NCBI GenBank assembly: GCA_903906315.1
Contig: CAIVJW010000076.1
Location: 1-46,286 of the forward strand
From: an uncultured delta proteobacterium
GTDB taxonomy: Bacteria; Myxococcota_A; Polyangia; Polyangiales; Polyangiaceae
Reading direction: 5' to 3'
Length of the DNA stretch: 46,286 nt
In this document: one piece after another, positions 11,399 through 20,327 of the stretch
Numbering within the stretch: the first letter of the stretch is position 1
Layout: each line of letters begins with the position of its first letter
Translations under genes and position numbers: made by a program
The notes under the pieces: generated by a model
Told to the model about the DNA's origin: nothing
Database searches by the model: none
Seen by the model: the letters and a program-made list of their open reading frames with translations, nothing else

Positions 11399-14257
11399 CT
11401 ACCTCGCGGCGCGCGCGAGCGACGCCGCTTGCGCCACGGCGCCGAGCTGCGACGGGTCCAGCACGAGCGCCACCCGGCCGTCGCCCAGAATCGCGGCTCC
11501 CTGAAACAGGCGGAGCCGGTCCAGGCCCTCGGCCAGCGGCTTGACGATCACGTCGATCTCGGCGACCAGGCGGTCGACGATCACGGCCACGTCGCCGAGC
11601 CGGGTGCGCACGATGGCGGCTGTCCGGCCCTCGCCTCCCGCGTCGCGATCCTCCAGGCCGAGGAGCCCGGCGAGCGAGGTGACGGCGACAATCGACCCGC
11701 GAATATGGGCGAAGCGGTGCTGGCCGATCCGGTGAATCTCCGACCGGTCGAGCTTCACCAGCTCTCGAATGCTGTCGATGGGAAAGAGATACTGGTCGTC
11801 GGAGGCCTCCACGACAATCGCCTTCGACACCATCAGGCTCGCCGGCAGCTTCACCCGGAAGGTGGACCCCTTGCCGGCCTCGCTCTCGACCGTGACCGTC
11901 CCGTGGAGCTGTCGGACGTTGTTCCGGACGACGTCCAGCCCAACCCCGCGCCCCGAGATGCTCGTGACGGCCTCCGCGGTCGAGAAGCCCGGGAGGAAGA
12001 CCAGCTCGTAGGTCGCCTCGCGCGAGAGCGCGTCCGCGGCGGCCCGCGTGAGGAGGCCCTTCTCGACCGCCTTGTCGCGCAGCTTCTCGACCCGCAGCCC
12101 CCGGCCGTCGTCCGCGATCTCGATGACGACGAAGCTGCCCTCCCGGGTCACCTTGAGGTCGACGACGGCCTGCTCGCGCTTGCCGGCGGACCTGCGCTCG
12201 TCGGGCGTCTCGACGCCGTGGTCGACGGCGTTCCGGACGAGGTGGACCAGCGGGTCGGAGAGCTGCTCGATCACCGCCTTGTCGAGCTCGGTGTCGTCGC
12301 CGAAGACCACGAGCTGGACCTGCTTGTCCTCGGATCGCGCGAGATCGCGCACCAGCCGCGGCAGGCGCTGGAACATCACGCGAATGGGCATCATCCGGAT
12401 CGCCATGACCGCACTCTGAAGGTCGTCGGCGATGCGCGAGATTCGCTCGCCCACGTCCTTGACGTCGCGCGCGATCGCGCTCCGCTCCCCCTCGAGGCGC
12501 TTGGCGAACGTGGGCAGTGAGTTTCGCGCGACGAGCAGCTCGCCGACCGCGCGCAGGAGCTGGTCGAGCTTGTGCTGGTCGACGCGCAGGCTCCGGCTCG
12601 CGACCCCGTCGGCCGCCGCCGCCGCCGGGGCCCGATCGGTGGCCCGGGCCGGCTTGGGCGGGCGCAGCGAGGTCGCGCGCGCCTGCGGGCGATCGGAGGC
12701 CGCCTCGGGGGTCGGGGGAGGCGAGACGGCGGGAGGCGAGACTCCCTCGGCCGCGCGCCGAATGGCGTCCTCGACCCCGCGATAGTGCAGGACGAGGCGC
12801 TCTCCGGCCGCGCTTCGGTCGTCGCTCGACGGGTAATCGCGGCAGGCCGAGATCAGCACCTCCGCCTTCTGATGGACGACCGTGCGCCCCTCGAACGCCG
12901 CGGCGCGGGCCAGCGTCTGGAGCGCGCGCTGCATCGACTTCAGCTCGATCGGGGTGAGATCTTCCGTGCGCTCGCCGGGGCGCAGCGTCGATCCCACGAC
13001 GATCTGGCACTGATCGGCCACGGACGCGAACACGGACCTCGCCACCGGCGCGGCCGCGGCGGCCTCGTGCGGCCCTCCGATCCGCGCGATCCGATCGAGG
13101 AGCGCCCGCGCCTCGCCGCCGGCAGCGCGCGCCTCGAGGAAGCTCGCCAACAGCGTCTCGAGGAGGTCGACCGCCTGAAGCAGGATCTGCGCTCCTTCGG
13201 CACCTATCGACGGCCGCTCCTCGCCGCGGTGCCGCTCGGCGAGCCCCTCGGCCGAATGGCAGAGATCGCGAAGCGCGAACAGGGGGTGATCGGGCGGCGG
13301 CGGGAGGCGTACGTCGCTGAGCAGCAGCCCGGCCTGGCCCTTCAGGTTGTGCAGCGCGCGGAAGATCCCGTCCATTCGCCCGCCCTCGCGCGGGGGGTCC
13401 TCGAGCGCGACCACCTCGGCCTCGAGCTCCTCGAGGTTCTCGCGCGCCTCCCCGACGAAGCCGTCGATCGTCTCTTGATCGAAGTACGCCGTCGGCCCGA
13501 GCACCCACGCCTTCGTGGCGGGGACCGCGGAGATCGCGACCTCCGCCTCGGCCTCCACGAGGGCGAACACGCTCCGCAGCGTTTCCAGCGGGCTGCGGGT
13601 CGCGAGCTGCGCCTCGAACGAGAGAAAGCACAGCTCGGGGTCGAGATCGAGGAGCGGCGGAACGTCCCCGGTGCGCGCGGCCACGACCATGACCCCCAGG
13701 CCCTCGAGCTCGCGCAGCAGGTGGAGCGGGTCCTTGCCGGATCGAAAGCCCGAACGGGCGGGGACGAACCGAACCGAGTACACGCCGACGTCGCCCTCGG
13801 GCCCGCCCGGCGGAGCGGGCGCGGCGCCGAGGAAACCGGACGGCCGGGCCCCCGCGGCGACCCTCGGGGCGTGCTCCGCGAGGGCCCGAACGGCGGCGTG
13901 CCCTTCCTCGATCAGCGCCGAATCCCCGCCTTCGCCTTGCAGGATCCGGCGCACGACGTCCGTCGTCCGGAGGACTAGGTCGACGATGGCGCCCGTGACC
14001 ACGACGCGCCCCTCGCGGGCCTCGCCGAGCGTGTCCTCGACCCCGTGAAGCACGGACGAGACGTCCAGAAAGCCCGCGGTGGCGCCGGACCCCTTGAGCG
14101 TGTGGATCGCGCGAAACGCCCGGTGGATGAGGGCTTCGTCGTCGGGTGCGGCCTCGAGCTGCAAGAGCGTCGTGTCGAGCTCGGCGAGCAGCTCGTCGGC
14201 CTCCTGGCGGAACGCGGCGCGCGTGAGCTCGAGGAGGTCAGGAGGAGTGAATGCCAC
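11399..14257 (-). CDS. cheA: Chemotaxis histidine kinase CheA with two HPt domains
   Basis: The protein is 952 residues. HPt1 has H52 ([13 protein letters not shown]). Next is a P2-like module (about 155-250; [15 protein letters not shown] and [10 protein letters not shown]). A second HPt carries H303 ([10 protein letters not shown]). After a Pro/Ala linker come the dimerisation helices, an HATPase with N-box ([18 protein letters not shown]), DDGRGL and [13 protein letters not shown], and a C-terminal CheW-like domain. It phosphorylates CheY/CheB in response to receptor arrays. A Shine-Dalgarno-like AAAGGA lies about 14 nt upstream of ATG 14257. A 264-bp gap separates it from the STAS gene, so it may also have its own promoter. 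Two HPt domains are more than the textbook arrangement. Confidence 0.96.
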   Translation of the reverse strand: MAFTPPDLLELTRAAFRQEADELLAELDTTLLQLEAAPDDEALIHRAFRAIHTLKGSGATAGFLDVSSVLHGVEDTLGEAREGRVVVTGAIVDLVLRTTDVVRRILQGEGGDSALIEEGHAAVRALAEHAPRVAAGARPSGFLGAAPAPPGGPEGDVGVYSVRFVPARSGFRSGKDPLHLLRELEGLGVMVVAARTGDVPPLLDLDPELCFLSFEAQLATRSPLETLRSVFALVEAEAEVAISAVPATKAWVLGPTAYFDQETIDGFVGEARENLEELEAEVVALEDPPREGGRMDGIFRALHNLKGQAGLLLSDVRLPPPPDHPLFALRDLCHSAEGLAERHRGEERPSIGAEGAQILLQAVDLLETLLASFLEARAAGGEARALLDRIARIGGPHEAAAAAPVARSVFASVADQCQIVVGSTLRPGERTEDLTPIELKSMQRALQTLARAAAFEGRTVVHQKAEVLISACRDYPSSDDRSAAGERLVLHYRGVEDAIRRAAEGVSPPAVSPPPTPEAASDRPQARATSLRPPKPARATDRAPAAAAADGVASRSLRVDQHKLDQLLRAVGELLVARNSLPTFAKRLEGERSAIARDVKDVGERISRIADDLQSAVMAIRMMPIRVMFQRLPRLVRDLARSEDKQVQLVVFGDDTELDKAVIEQLSDPLVHLVRNAVDHGVETPDERRSAGKREQAVVDLKVTREGSFVVIEIADDGRGLRVEKLRDKAVEKGLLTRAAADALSREATYELVFLPGFSTAEAVTSISGRGVGLDVVRNNVRQLHGTVTVESEAGKGSTFRVKLPASLMVSKAIVVEASDDQYLFPIDSIRELVKLDRSEIHRIGQHRFAHIRGSIVAVTSLAGLLGLEDRDAGGEGRTAAIVRTRLGDVAVIVDRLVAEIDVIVKPLAEGLDRLRLFQGAAILGDGRVALVLDPSQLGAVAQAASLARAAR

Positions 14258-14521
14258 AGGGAACGTCCTTTCGAGGCGCTCGGGACCGCGGGGACCGAGC
14301 GCGCGGCGCGGGATCGAGCTTCGCCATTCGCGCGTTCGTGCGGCGACCGCCGTCGCGAGGCCCCCCCCTGCCCCAATTTGCGGGCGATCGGTCGCGTCGA
14401 CCGCGATCGGCCAAGCGGAAGGTCTCGAAGGAGCGACGACCGACTCGCGCGGATCGCCGCGGAGGCGCCGGCCCGGAGGGGCGTCGATCGGCCGCGGTCC
14501 CGCGTCCTGCGCGCCCGGCCG

Positions 14522-14860
14522 TCAAGCACGGCGCCGAGCCACCTCCGACGTCGGGAGACGGGCGGCGCCCCCCGGCGGAGCCTCGACAGGCTTGTCGAGG
14601 CCGACCAGCTGGAGCGCCTGCGTCAGCTCGGGCGACGACTCGGTGACGTCGAACGTCCTGACGTACCGCGCCACGGCGTGCAGCAGCTGCAGGACGGCCG
14701 CGTCCACGCGCCGGAGGTGCGAGGCGTTCAGCAGCACCTTGCTCTCGGGGGTCAGGTGCGCCACGAGCGAGGCGTGCAGCTCCTTCACGCCCGAGACCGA
14801 CGGTTCGCCGTTCAGGGTCAGGATGACCTGGCCGCCCGAATGGTCGATCTGGAGGGTCAC
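14522..14860 (-). CDS. STAS-domain protein of the chemosensory operon
   Basis: This 112-residue single STAS domain has the fold pattern of anti-sigma-factor antagonists: LQIDHSGGQVILTLNGEPS, VLLNASHLRRVDAAVLQLL, then helices. The start is GTG 14860, overlapping the cheY stop (GTGA). Where anti-sigma antagonists carry a phosphorylatable Ser or Thr after the conserved Asp, this protein has D53-A-A, so regulation by phosphorylation at that site is unlikely. STAS proteins with VDxxxLQLL motifs occur in other chemotaxis operons. The role is not settled, but a scaffold or adaptor role in signalling fits better than sigma-factor control. Confidence 0.85.
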   Translation of the reverse strand: MTLQIDHSGGQVILTLNGEPSVSGVKELHASLVAHLTPESKVLLNASHLRRVDAAVLQLLHAVARYVRTFDVTESSPELTQALQLVGLDKPVEAPPGGAARLPTSEVARRRA

Positions 14861-15225
14861 GGACCCCCGAGCATCATGTGAAGGTGGTCGACGAGCGACT
14901 TCGGCTCGCACGGCTTCACGAGGTAGAGGTTCGCTCCCATCGTGATCGCCTTGAGCTTGTCGGCCTCGCTCGCGGCCGTCGAGATGACGACGATCGGGAC
15001 CTCGTCGAACTCGGCGTTCTCGCGGACGCGGCGGACGAGCTCGTAGCCGTCCATGCCCTTCATGTTGATGTCGGTGAAGATGAGGTCGCAGCGGTCCGAG
15101 AGCAGCTTCTCGAGCCCGTCGGCGCCGTCGACGGCGGTCGTCACGCGGTATCCCGCCGAGGCGACGATGGCCGAGTGGTAGCTGCGCGTCGTCCGTGAGT
15201 CGTCCACGATGAGAATTGTCTTCAC
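14857..15225 (-). CDS. cheY: Single-domain response regulator CheY
   Basis: This 122-residue receiver has the acidic pair VDD near the start, acceptor D52 (LIFTDINMKGMDG), a switch Thr/Ser region (VVISTAAS) and the conserved Lys in LVKPCEP. It lacks an output domain. The gene starts three bases after the cheR stop and overlaps the STAS start, inside the chemosensory operon. It is the expected phosphoryl acceptor of the CheA encoded downstream. The output may be flagellar, gliding or regulatory; no flagellar or pilus gene is nearby. Confidence 0.95.
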   Translation of the reverse strand: MKTILIVDDSRTTRSYHSAIVASAGYRVTTAVDGADGLEKLLSDRCDLIFTDINMKGMDGYELVRRVRENAEFDEVPIVVISTAASEADKLKAITMGANLYLVKPCEPKSLVDHLHMMLGGP

Positions 15226-15228
15226 CCT

Positions 15229-16062
15229 CTACTCCTTGCAATAGACGAGGTGTTTTCCGAGCCGCTTCAGCTTGAAGGAGGTCGAGATCCGACCGACGGA
15301 CTCGGAGTGCCCGAGGAAGAGGAATCCGCCCTTTGCGAGCGTATGGTAGAACTGGTCGACGACCGTCTTGCGGGAGGCGTCGTCGAAGTAGATGAGGACG
15401 TTGCGACAGAAGATGAAGTCGACGCCGCGCACGTTGCGCATCGCGGTGCGGTCGCCGAGGTTCAGGTGTCGAATCTCGACCAGGCGCCGGGTCGCTTCGC
15501 ACACCTGGTACTCTCCGTCGCGGACCTCGGTCATGTGCTTTGCCATGTACTCGTCGGGGACCTCCTTCACCGACCGGGCGCCGTAGGTGGCCAGTCGGGC
15601 CATGTCGAGGCGGACCTCGTCTAGGTCGGTGGCCAGGATCTCCACCTGCCAGTCGTCGACGTCGTGCATGATCTCGCGCAGGATGATCGCGAGCGTGTAG
15701 GGTTCCTCGCCCGAGGAGCAGCCGGCCGACCAGATGCGCAGCGTCCGGTCATTGCTGCGCTCCTTGGCCTCGAGGACCTCGGGCAGGCAGTGGTCGGCAA
15801 AGCCCTGGAGCTGGTCGAACTCTCGGAACATGTACGTTTCGTTGGTGGTAACCAGGTTTGCGAGCGCCTGCATCTCTGCGCCTCGAGGGTCGAGGAAGCG
15901 AAGGTGAAAGACGTAGTCCTCGACCTGCGTCATGCCGAGCGCGGCCATGCGCTTGTCGACGCGCTTCTCGAGGAAGTCGGCCTTGGTCTCCTCGAAGTGG
16001 AGCCCGAGCGCCTGGTAGATCAGGTCGCGCAGCATCTCGAAGTGGCGCGAGCTGAGCCTCAT
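15229..16062 (-). CDS. cheR: Chemoreceptor methyltransferase CheR
   Basis: This 277-residue protein transfers methyl groups from S-adenosylmethionine to receptor glutamates. The N-terminal helical domain (RLSSRHFEMLRDLIYQALG) is followed by the SAM-binding domain with IWSAGCSSGEEPYTLAI, a TNETYMFRE catalytic-region motif and FIFCRNVLIYFDD. There is no TPR extension, unlike FrzF-type enzymes. ATG 16062 overlaps the stop of the HEAT gene (ATGA). Longer in-frame translation upstream belongs to the HEAT gene in another frame. Its receptor substrate is probably the MCP at the head of the operon. Confidence 0.96.
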   Translation of the reverse strand: MRLSSRHFEMLRDLIYQALGLHFEETKADFLEKRVDKRMAALGMTQVEDYVFHLRFLDPRGAEMQALANLVTTNETYMFREFDQLQGFADHCLPEVLEAKERSNDRTLRIWSAGCSSGEEPYTLAIILREIMHDVDDWQVEILATDLDEVRLDMARLATYGARSVKEVPDEYMAKHMTEVRDGEYQVCEATRRLVEIRHLNLGDRTAMRNVRGVDFIFCRNVLIYFDDASRKTVVDQFYHTLAKGGFLFLGHSESVGRISTSFKLKRLGKHLVYCKE

Positions 16063-17135
16063 CGGTCGCCGCCAGACTGCCGCTTGCCGAGGAGGCGCGA
16101 TCCGAGGACCCCTCCTGCCGGCCGCGCCTCCGCGGCGCCGCCTGGGGCCGGCGCGGCGGCGATCTCCCAGCCCGGCGGGGCGAGCCGCTCGAGCGCGGCG
16201 CGCGCCCCCGAGGCGACGGCCGCGTCGCTGCTGCCGAGCCGCGCGACCAGGAACGGGGCGATCGCGTCGACCTCGGTCAGGGAGCCGAGCAGCTCCAGGG
16301 CCTGGAACTTGTGTATGGCGGCCGCGTCGCCGACCACCACCGACTTCAGCAGGTCGACGAGCGGCGCGGGCACCGTGCGCAGCTCGAAGCGGTCGCGGAG
16401 CACGCGCATGGCCTCGATCACGTCCTCGACACTCGCGTCCTTGGCCACGCCGGAGATCGTCTCGATGGCCGTCGGCGGCCCCCACTGCGCCAGCGCCCGG
16501 AGCCAGCTCCCCCGGTGGAAGTCCGGCACGTCGCCGAACGTCGGGAAGCGCTCCTGGATCACGACCCAGGACTGGTCCGCGCCGATGGAGCTGAGCGCGG
16601 CGAAGAGCGTCGAGAGCAACATCGGGCTCGAGGTGTCCGCGAAGAGGACCTCGAGGCGGGCTCGAAACCGCGCGTTCCGGTGGTCTCCCACGTACTCGAC
16701 GGCCGCGATCTGGACGTTCATGTCGGGGTCCTTCAACGCGGCTTCGTAGAGCGGGTCGGCCTTCGGCGTCTCGACCGCGCTCAGGATGTCGAGGCCGAGC
16801 TTGCGCAGGTCGACGTTGGGCGAGGCCAGGGCGCGCTTCACCTCGGGGAGCGCCGCGACGCCCTTGGTCTGCAGGATGCCGACGGCCGCGTTGCGGAGGA
16901 AGGCGTCCTCGTGGGTGAGCAGCCGGGCCGTCTGCTCCGGCACGCGCGGGTCGGTGAGGCGCTCGAGCGCGACCACGATGGCCTCGCGCACCGACCGGCT
17001 CGTCTCGACGCCGAGGCGGCGAATCAGAGACGGGAGAGCGGCGCCGAAGTCGGCGATGCCGATGTCTTCGGCGGCATACGCTCGGTCGGCCTCCGCCTCG
17101 GCACCGAGCTGCGCAACCAGCACTATGAACGACAT
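16059..17135 (-). CDS. HEAT-repeat protein of the chemosensory operon
   Basis: This 358-residue alpha-helical repeat protein has HEAT-type units throughout, for example VREAIVVALERLTDPRVPEQ, LRNAAVGILQTKGVAALPEV and VQIAAVEYVGDHRNARFRA, then a Pro/Gly/Ala-rich tail. It has no signal peptide, so it is cytoplasmic. A good ribosome site (AAGGAGC) precedes ATG 17135, 15 bp after the cheB stop, and its stop overlaps cheR. HEAT proteins are protein-binding scaffolds. The embedded position between cheB and cheR implies a dedicated adaptor or regulator of the adaptation enzymes or receptor, which is inference. It is not part of the core chemotaxis set. Confidence 0.88.
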   Translation of the reverse strand: MSFIVLVAQLGAEAEADRAYAAEDIGIADFGAALPSLIRRLGVETSRSVREAIVVALERLTDPRVPEQTARLLTHEDAFLRNAAVGILQTKGVAALPEVKRALASPNVDLRKLGLDILSAVETPKADPLYEAALKDPDMNVQIAAVEYVGDHRNARFRARLEVLFADTSSPMLLSTLFAALSSIGADQSWVVIQERFPTFGDVPDFHRGSWLRALAQWGPPTAIETISGVAKDASVEDVIEAMRVLRDRFELRTVPAPLVDLLKSVVVGDAAAIHKFQALELLGSLTEVDAIAPFLVARLGSSDAAVASGARAALERLAPPGWEIAAAPAPGGAAEARPAGGVLGSRLLGKRQSGGDR

Positions 17136-17150
17136 GGGCCCAGAGCTCCT

Positions 17151-18245
17151 TCAGAATCGACGCAGGATCGCCTTGGCGATGTCCCAGCTCGGAAGTACGG
17201 CGTGCGCGCCGCCGCGCGCGATGGCCTCGCGCGGCATGCCGAAGACGACGGCGGTCTCTTCACTCTCGGCGATGGTGTAGCCGCCGGCTTGCTTGATCTT
17301 CACCATCATGTCGGCGCCGTCGTCGCCGATGCCGGTCATCAGCACGCCGATCGTGCGCTCGCCCCCGAAGGCCGCGAGCACCGACTCCATCATCACGTCG
17401 ACGGAGGGCTTGAACAGCGTGTCGGGCTTGGTCGAGGTGCGGATGAGCCTTCGCCCCAGGGTCGATCGGTGCACGGTGAGGTGGTAGTCGCCTCGCCCGA
17501 CGTAACAGTGGCCGGGGCGCACCTCGGTGCCCGCGGCGGCCTCCTCGACCCGCAGCTGGCACGTATCGTCGAGGCGCTGCGCGAAGGAGGCCGTGAAGGT
17601 GCCCGGCATGTGCTGCACGAGGAACACGGCCGCGTTCAGGTCGCGCGGCAGGAGGGGCAGGACCTCGCCGATCGTCGCGGGGCCTCCCGTCGAGATCCCG
17701 ATGGCGATGGCCATCAGGTCCGCAGAGGCAGGGGGCGAGTCGGCCTCGTCGCGGGGGCCGCGCCTGTCCGCGGCGCGCTCGCGCGCGAGGGCCTCCATCC
17801 CGCGCGCGCGCCTGCGCCCCAGCCGCGTGAAGCTGTGCGACGCCACCGCCGCCTTGAGCTTCGAGCAGAGCTCGCGGCCGACGGTGCCGAGGTCGGACGA
17901 GACGGTGCCGCTCGGCTTCGCGACGAAGTCGAACGCCCCGAGCTCCATCGACTCGAAGGTGGCGACCGCGCCGCGCTGCGTGAGGCTCGAGAGCATCACC
18001 ACCGGGCAGATCGCCTCGTGGACGATGAGCTGCAGCGCCGAGATGCCGTCGAGCTTCGGCATGTTGATGTCCATCGACACCACGTCGGGCCGGAGCGTGC
18101 GCGCCTTCACCACGGCGTCCTCGCCGTCGCGGGCCGTGTCGAGGACCTCGAGATCGGGGTCGGCCTCGATGAGGCGCCGGAGGGTCCGACGCATCAGCGC
18201 GGAGTCGTCCGCGACGAGGACGCGAATCTTGGGCTTCGTGCGCAT
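17151..18245 (-). CDS. cheB: Chemoreceptor methylesterase CheB
   Basis: The protein is 364 residues. An N-terminal receiver (D59 in VVSMDINMPKLDG) is joined by an Arg-rich linker (about 140-170) to the methylesterase domain. The catalytic triad is visible as S185 (GISTGGP), H212 (VQHMPG) and D309 (TGIGDDGA). It removes receptor methyl esters and is activated by CheA phosphorylation. It lies between triple CheW and the HEAT protein. The C-terminus (IAKAILRRF) is normal. Confidence 0.96.
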   Translation of the reverse strand: MRTKPKIRVLVADDSALMRRTLRRLIEADPDLEVLDTARDGEDAVVKARTLRPDVVSMDINMPKLDGISALQLIVHEAICPVVMLSSLTQRGAVATFESMELGAFDFVAKPSGTVSSDLGTVGRELCSKLKAAVASHSFTRLGRRRARGMEALARERAADRRGPRDEADSPPASADLMAIAIGISTGGPATIGEVLPLLPRDLNAAVFLVQHMPGTFTASFAQRLDDTCQLRVEEAAAGTEVRPGHCYVGRGDYHLTVHRSTLGRRLIRTSTKPDTLFKPSVDVMMESVLAAFGGERTIGVLMTGIGDDGADMMVKIKQAGGYTIAESEETAVVFGMPREAIARGGAHAVLPSWDIAKAILRRF

Positions 18246-18438
18246 CTCGTGCCTGGCGACCGAGGATTCCTGGCCTCACGTGGGGAGACGGGCCCTCGGC
18301 GTACGCCGCCGGACCCCGTCGACGGATCAGGGCTCGTGCGGCGACGAAGAGGCGAGCCGCGGAGCCGGGAAGAACAGGGAGAACATCAGCATCTCGACAC
18401 GACCCGATCGGCCTCCGTGGGGACCTCTCCGCGCCTCT

Positions 18439-20307
18439 TCAGTCCTCGAGGACCTTGGCGACCTCGAGCAGGACAATCATCCTCTTGCCGTTGTCGGCCT
18501 TGGCGATGCCCGAGATGTACTGCTTGTCGACGCCGCCCGAGACAATCGAGGCGGGCGGCTGCGCGATGTCCCGCTGCGCCTGGTTCAGGACCTCGCGCAC
18601 CGAGTCGACGAGCAGGCCGGTCTTGGCGCCGTCGAGGTCCAGAATCAGGACGCGCGTCTGCTCGTCGACCTCCTTGAACGGGAGCCCGAAGCGCTTGCGC
18701 GCGTTGACGACCGGGATGATCTCGCCCCGAAGATTGGTGATCCCGTCGACGTACTCGGCCGACCGCGGGATCTTGGTCAGCTTCGCGGTGCGGTCGATTT
18801 CCTGGATCTGCTCGATCGGGATCCCGTATTCGCCCTCGCCGAGGCGGAACGTGACGAACTTCCGATCACTCGGCGCCGCCGGATCACCTTCGCCCGTGCG
18901 TCGATCCATGGTCTTGCCTTCCCGCGCCGCGCGAGCGTGTTCGTCGAAGCCACCGCTTGGATCGAGCGACGCGATCGCGTCCCGCCGGACGAGCTCGTCC
19001 GCGTCGAGGATCATGATCAGGCGCTTGCCCTCGTCGAGCCGGGCGATCCCCGCGACCTCGCTCGTGCCGGCCTTGGAGCGAGCCGGCGGCGGGGTGATGA
19101 GGCGCTGGGGTACCTTCAGGACCTCGCGGACGCGATCGACCAGCAGCGCGAGCTGCGTGCCGTGCGACTCGACGACGACGAGGCGTTGGTCCTCCGAGAT
19201 GCAGGCGGCAACGCGACTCTCGAAGTCGATCATCGCGCGCTGCAGATCGGCCGCGAAGGGGACGACCCCGCTCGCGAAGATCTCACTCGCCCCGTTCGTG
19301 GCCGCGTACACCTGCTGCAGGCCGCGATCGACGTGGTCGCCGGCGGCGCGCACCTGGGTGACGAGGCTCATCAGCACCGGGCTCGAGGTCGAGAAGCCCG
19401 CGTGCCAGGCCCGGACCCCTGCCATCCCGATCGCGCCGGGGCTCGTGGCCGTGTGGTCGTGCACGAGGGCGGTGACGGCGTCGAACCAGGCGCGGAAGCC
19501 GGTCCGCACGCGAGCCGCGTCGGCGATGACCTCGGCGCCGAGCGTGCGCAGCCCGAGGAGGGTGCGCAGGTCGACGACGGGCAGGATGCTGCCGCGCACG
19601 GTGACGATTCCGATCACGTAGTCGGGCGTGTCGGGCAGCTCGCTCGGGCGCTCGACGCGCAGGATCTCGCGCACCTGGGCCATCGAGAAGGCGAACTCGT
19701 CGTCGCCGAGTCGGAACGAGACGAGCTGGACGACGGAGGGGTCGGCCGCGTCGGAGGAGCGGAGTCGATCGACCGTGCGGAGGCGATCGGCGACCGCGAT
19801 CTCTGCGCCGATCGCGTCGGCGACGGCGACGCCCTCGACGGCGCAGATCGCCCGGGGGTCGAGCGCCATGACGATGCGCTTGCCGCCGTCGAGCTTGGCC
19901 ACGCTGCGGAGGTAGTCCGAGGTGACGCCGCCGCGAAGGACGGCGGGGGGCGCCTCCAGCTCGCTCGGGTGGAGGCGGACGACCTGGCGCACACGGTCGA
20001 CGCGAAGTCCCGTCTTGTGGCCGTCGACGTCGACCACGAGGACGCGGGTGCCGTCCGTGTCGGCCTCGCGCTTCATGCCGAAGCGCGTGCGGGTGTCGAG
20101 GATGGGGAGCACCGTGCCGCGGAGGTTGGCGATGCCCTCGACGTAGTCGGGGGCCATCGGGATCCGGCACAGCGAAGGCTGCCGGATGATCTCGTGCACG
20201 GACCGGAGGTCGAAGCCGAACTCCTCGTCGCCGAGGAAGAACGTCACGACCTGGTGCTCTTGCGCGGGCCCGCCGAGCGCTGGTGTGCTTGTTTGCCGGT
20301 CTGCCAT
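18439..20307 (-). CDS. CheW-like coupling protein with three CheW domains
   Basis: The protein is 622 residues. CheW1 is at about 16-160. CheW2 is split into 192-254 and 373-445 by a helical insertion of about 118 residues. CheW3 is at about 483-622. Each has the hallmark xGIxxxRGxxxPVxxxR block (ANLRGTVLPILDTR, VTVRGSILPVVDLR and TNLRGEIIPVVNAR). The insert is helical, with histidines H283, H285, H302 and H325. It faintly recalls zinc-binding CZB domains but lacks the Cys ligand. An internal Met at 467 could start CheW3 separately, but the frame is unbroken. It links receptors to CheA, and three domains could bridge several partners. It starts 20 bp after the receptor gene. Confidence 0.9.
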   Translation of the reverse strand: MADRQTSTPALGGPAQEHQVVTFFLGDEEFGFDLRSVHEIIRQPSLCRIPMAPDYVEGIANLRGTVLPILDTRTRFGMKREADTDGTRVLVVDVDGHKTGLRVDRVRQVVRLHPSELEAPPAVLRGGVTSDYLRSVAKLDGGKRIVMALDPRAICAVEGVAVADAIGAEIAVADRLRTVDRLRSSDAADPSVVQLVSFRLGDDEFAFSMAQVREILRVERPSELPDTPDYVIGIVTVRGSILPVVDLRTLLGLRTLGAEVIADAARVRTGFRAWFDAVTALVHDHTATSPGAIGMAGVRAWHAGFSTSSPVLMSLVTQVRAAGDHVDRGLQQVYAATNGASEIFASGVVPFAADLQRAMIDFESRVAACISEDQRLVVVESHGTQLALLVDRVREVLKVPQRLITPPPARSKAGTSEVAGIARLDEGKRLIMILDADELVRRDAIASLDPSGGFDEHARAAREGKTMDRRTGEGDPAAPSDRKFVTFRLGEGEYGIPIEQIQEIDRTAKLTKIPRSAEYVDGITNLRGEIIPVVNARKRFGLPFKEVDEQTRVLILDLDGAKTGLLVDSVREVLNQAQRDIAQPPASIVSGGVDKQYISGIAKADNGKRMIVLLEVAKVLED

Positions 20308-20327
20308 GGTCGCCTCTCGATCGGAGG

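Noticed and set aside
14258-14521. A partly palindromic CGATCGG / CGCGATCGG stretch upstream of cheA as an operator
   Set aside because: The arms match imperfectly, and CGATCG words are common in this GC-rich genome, so the symmetry is not convincing.
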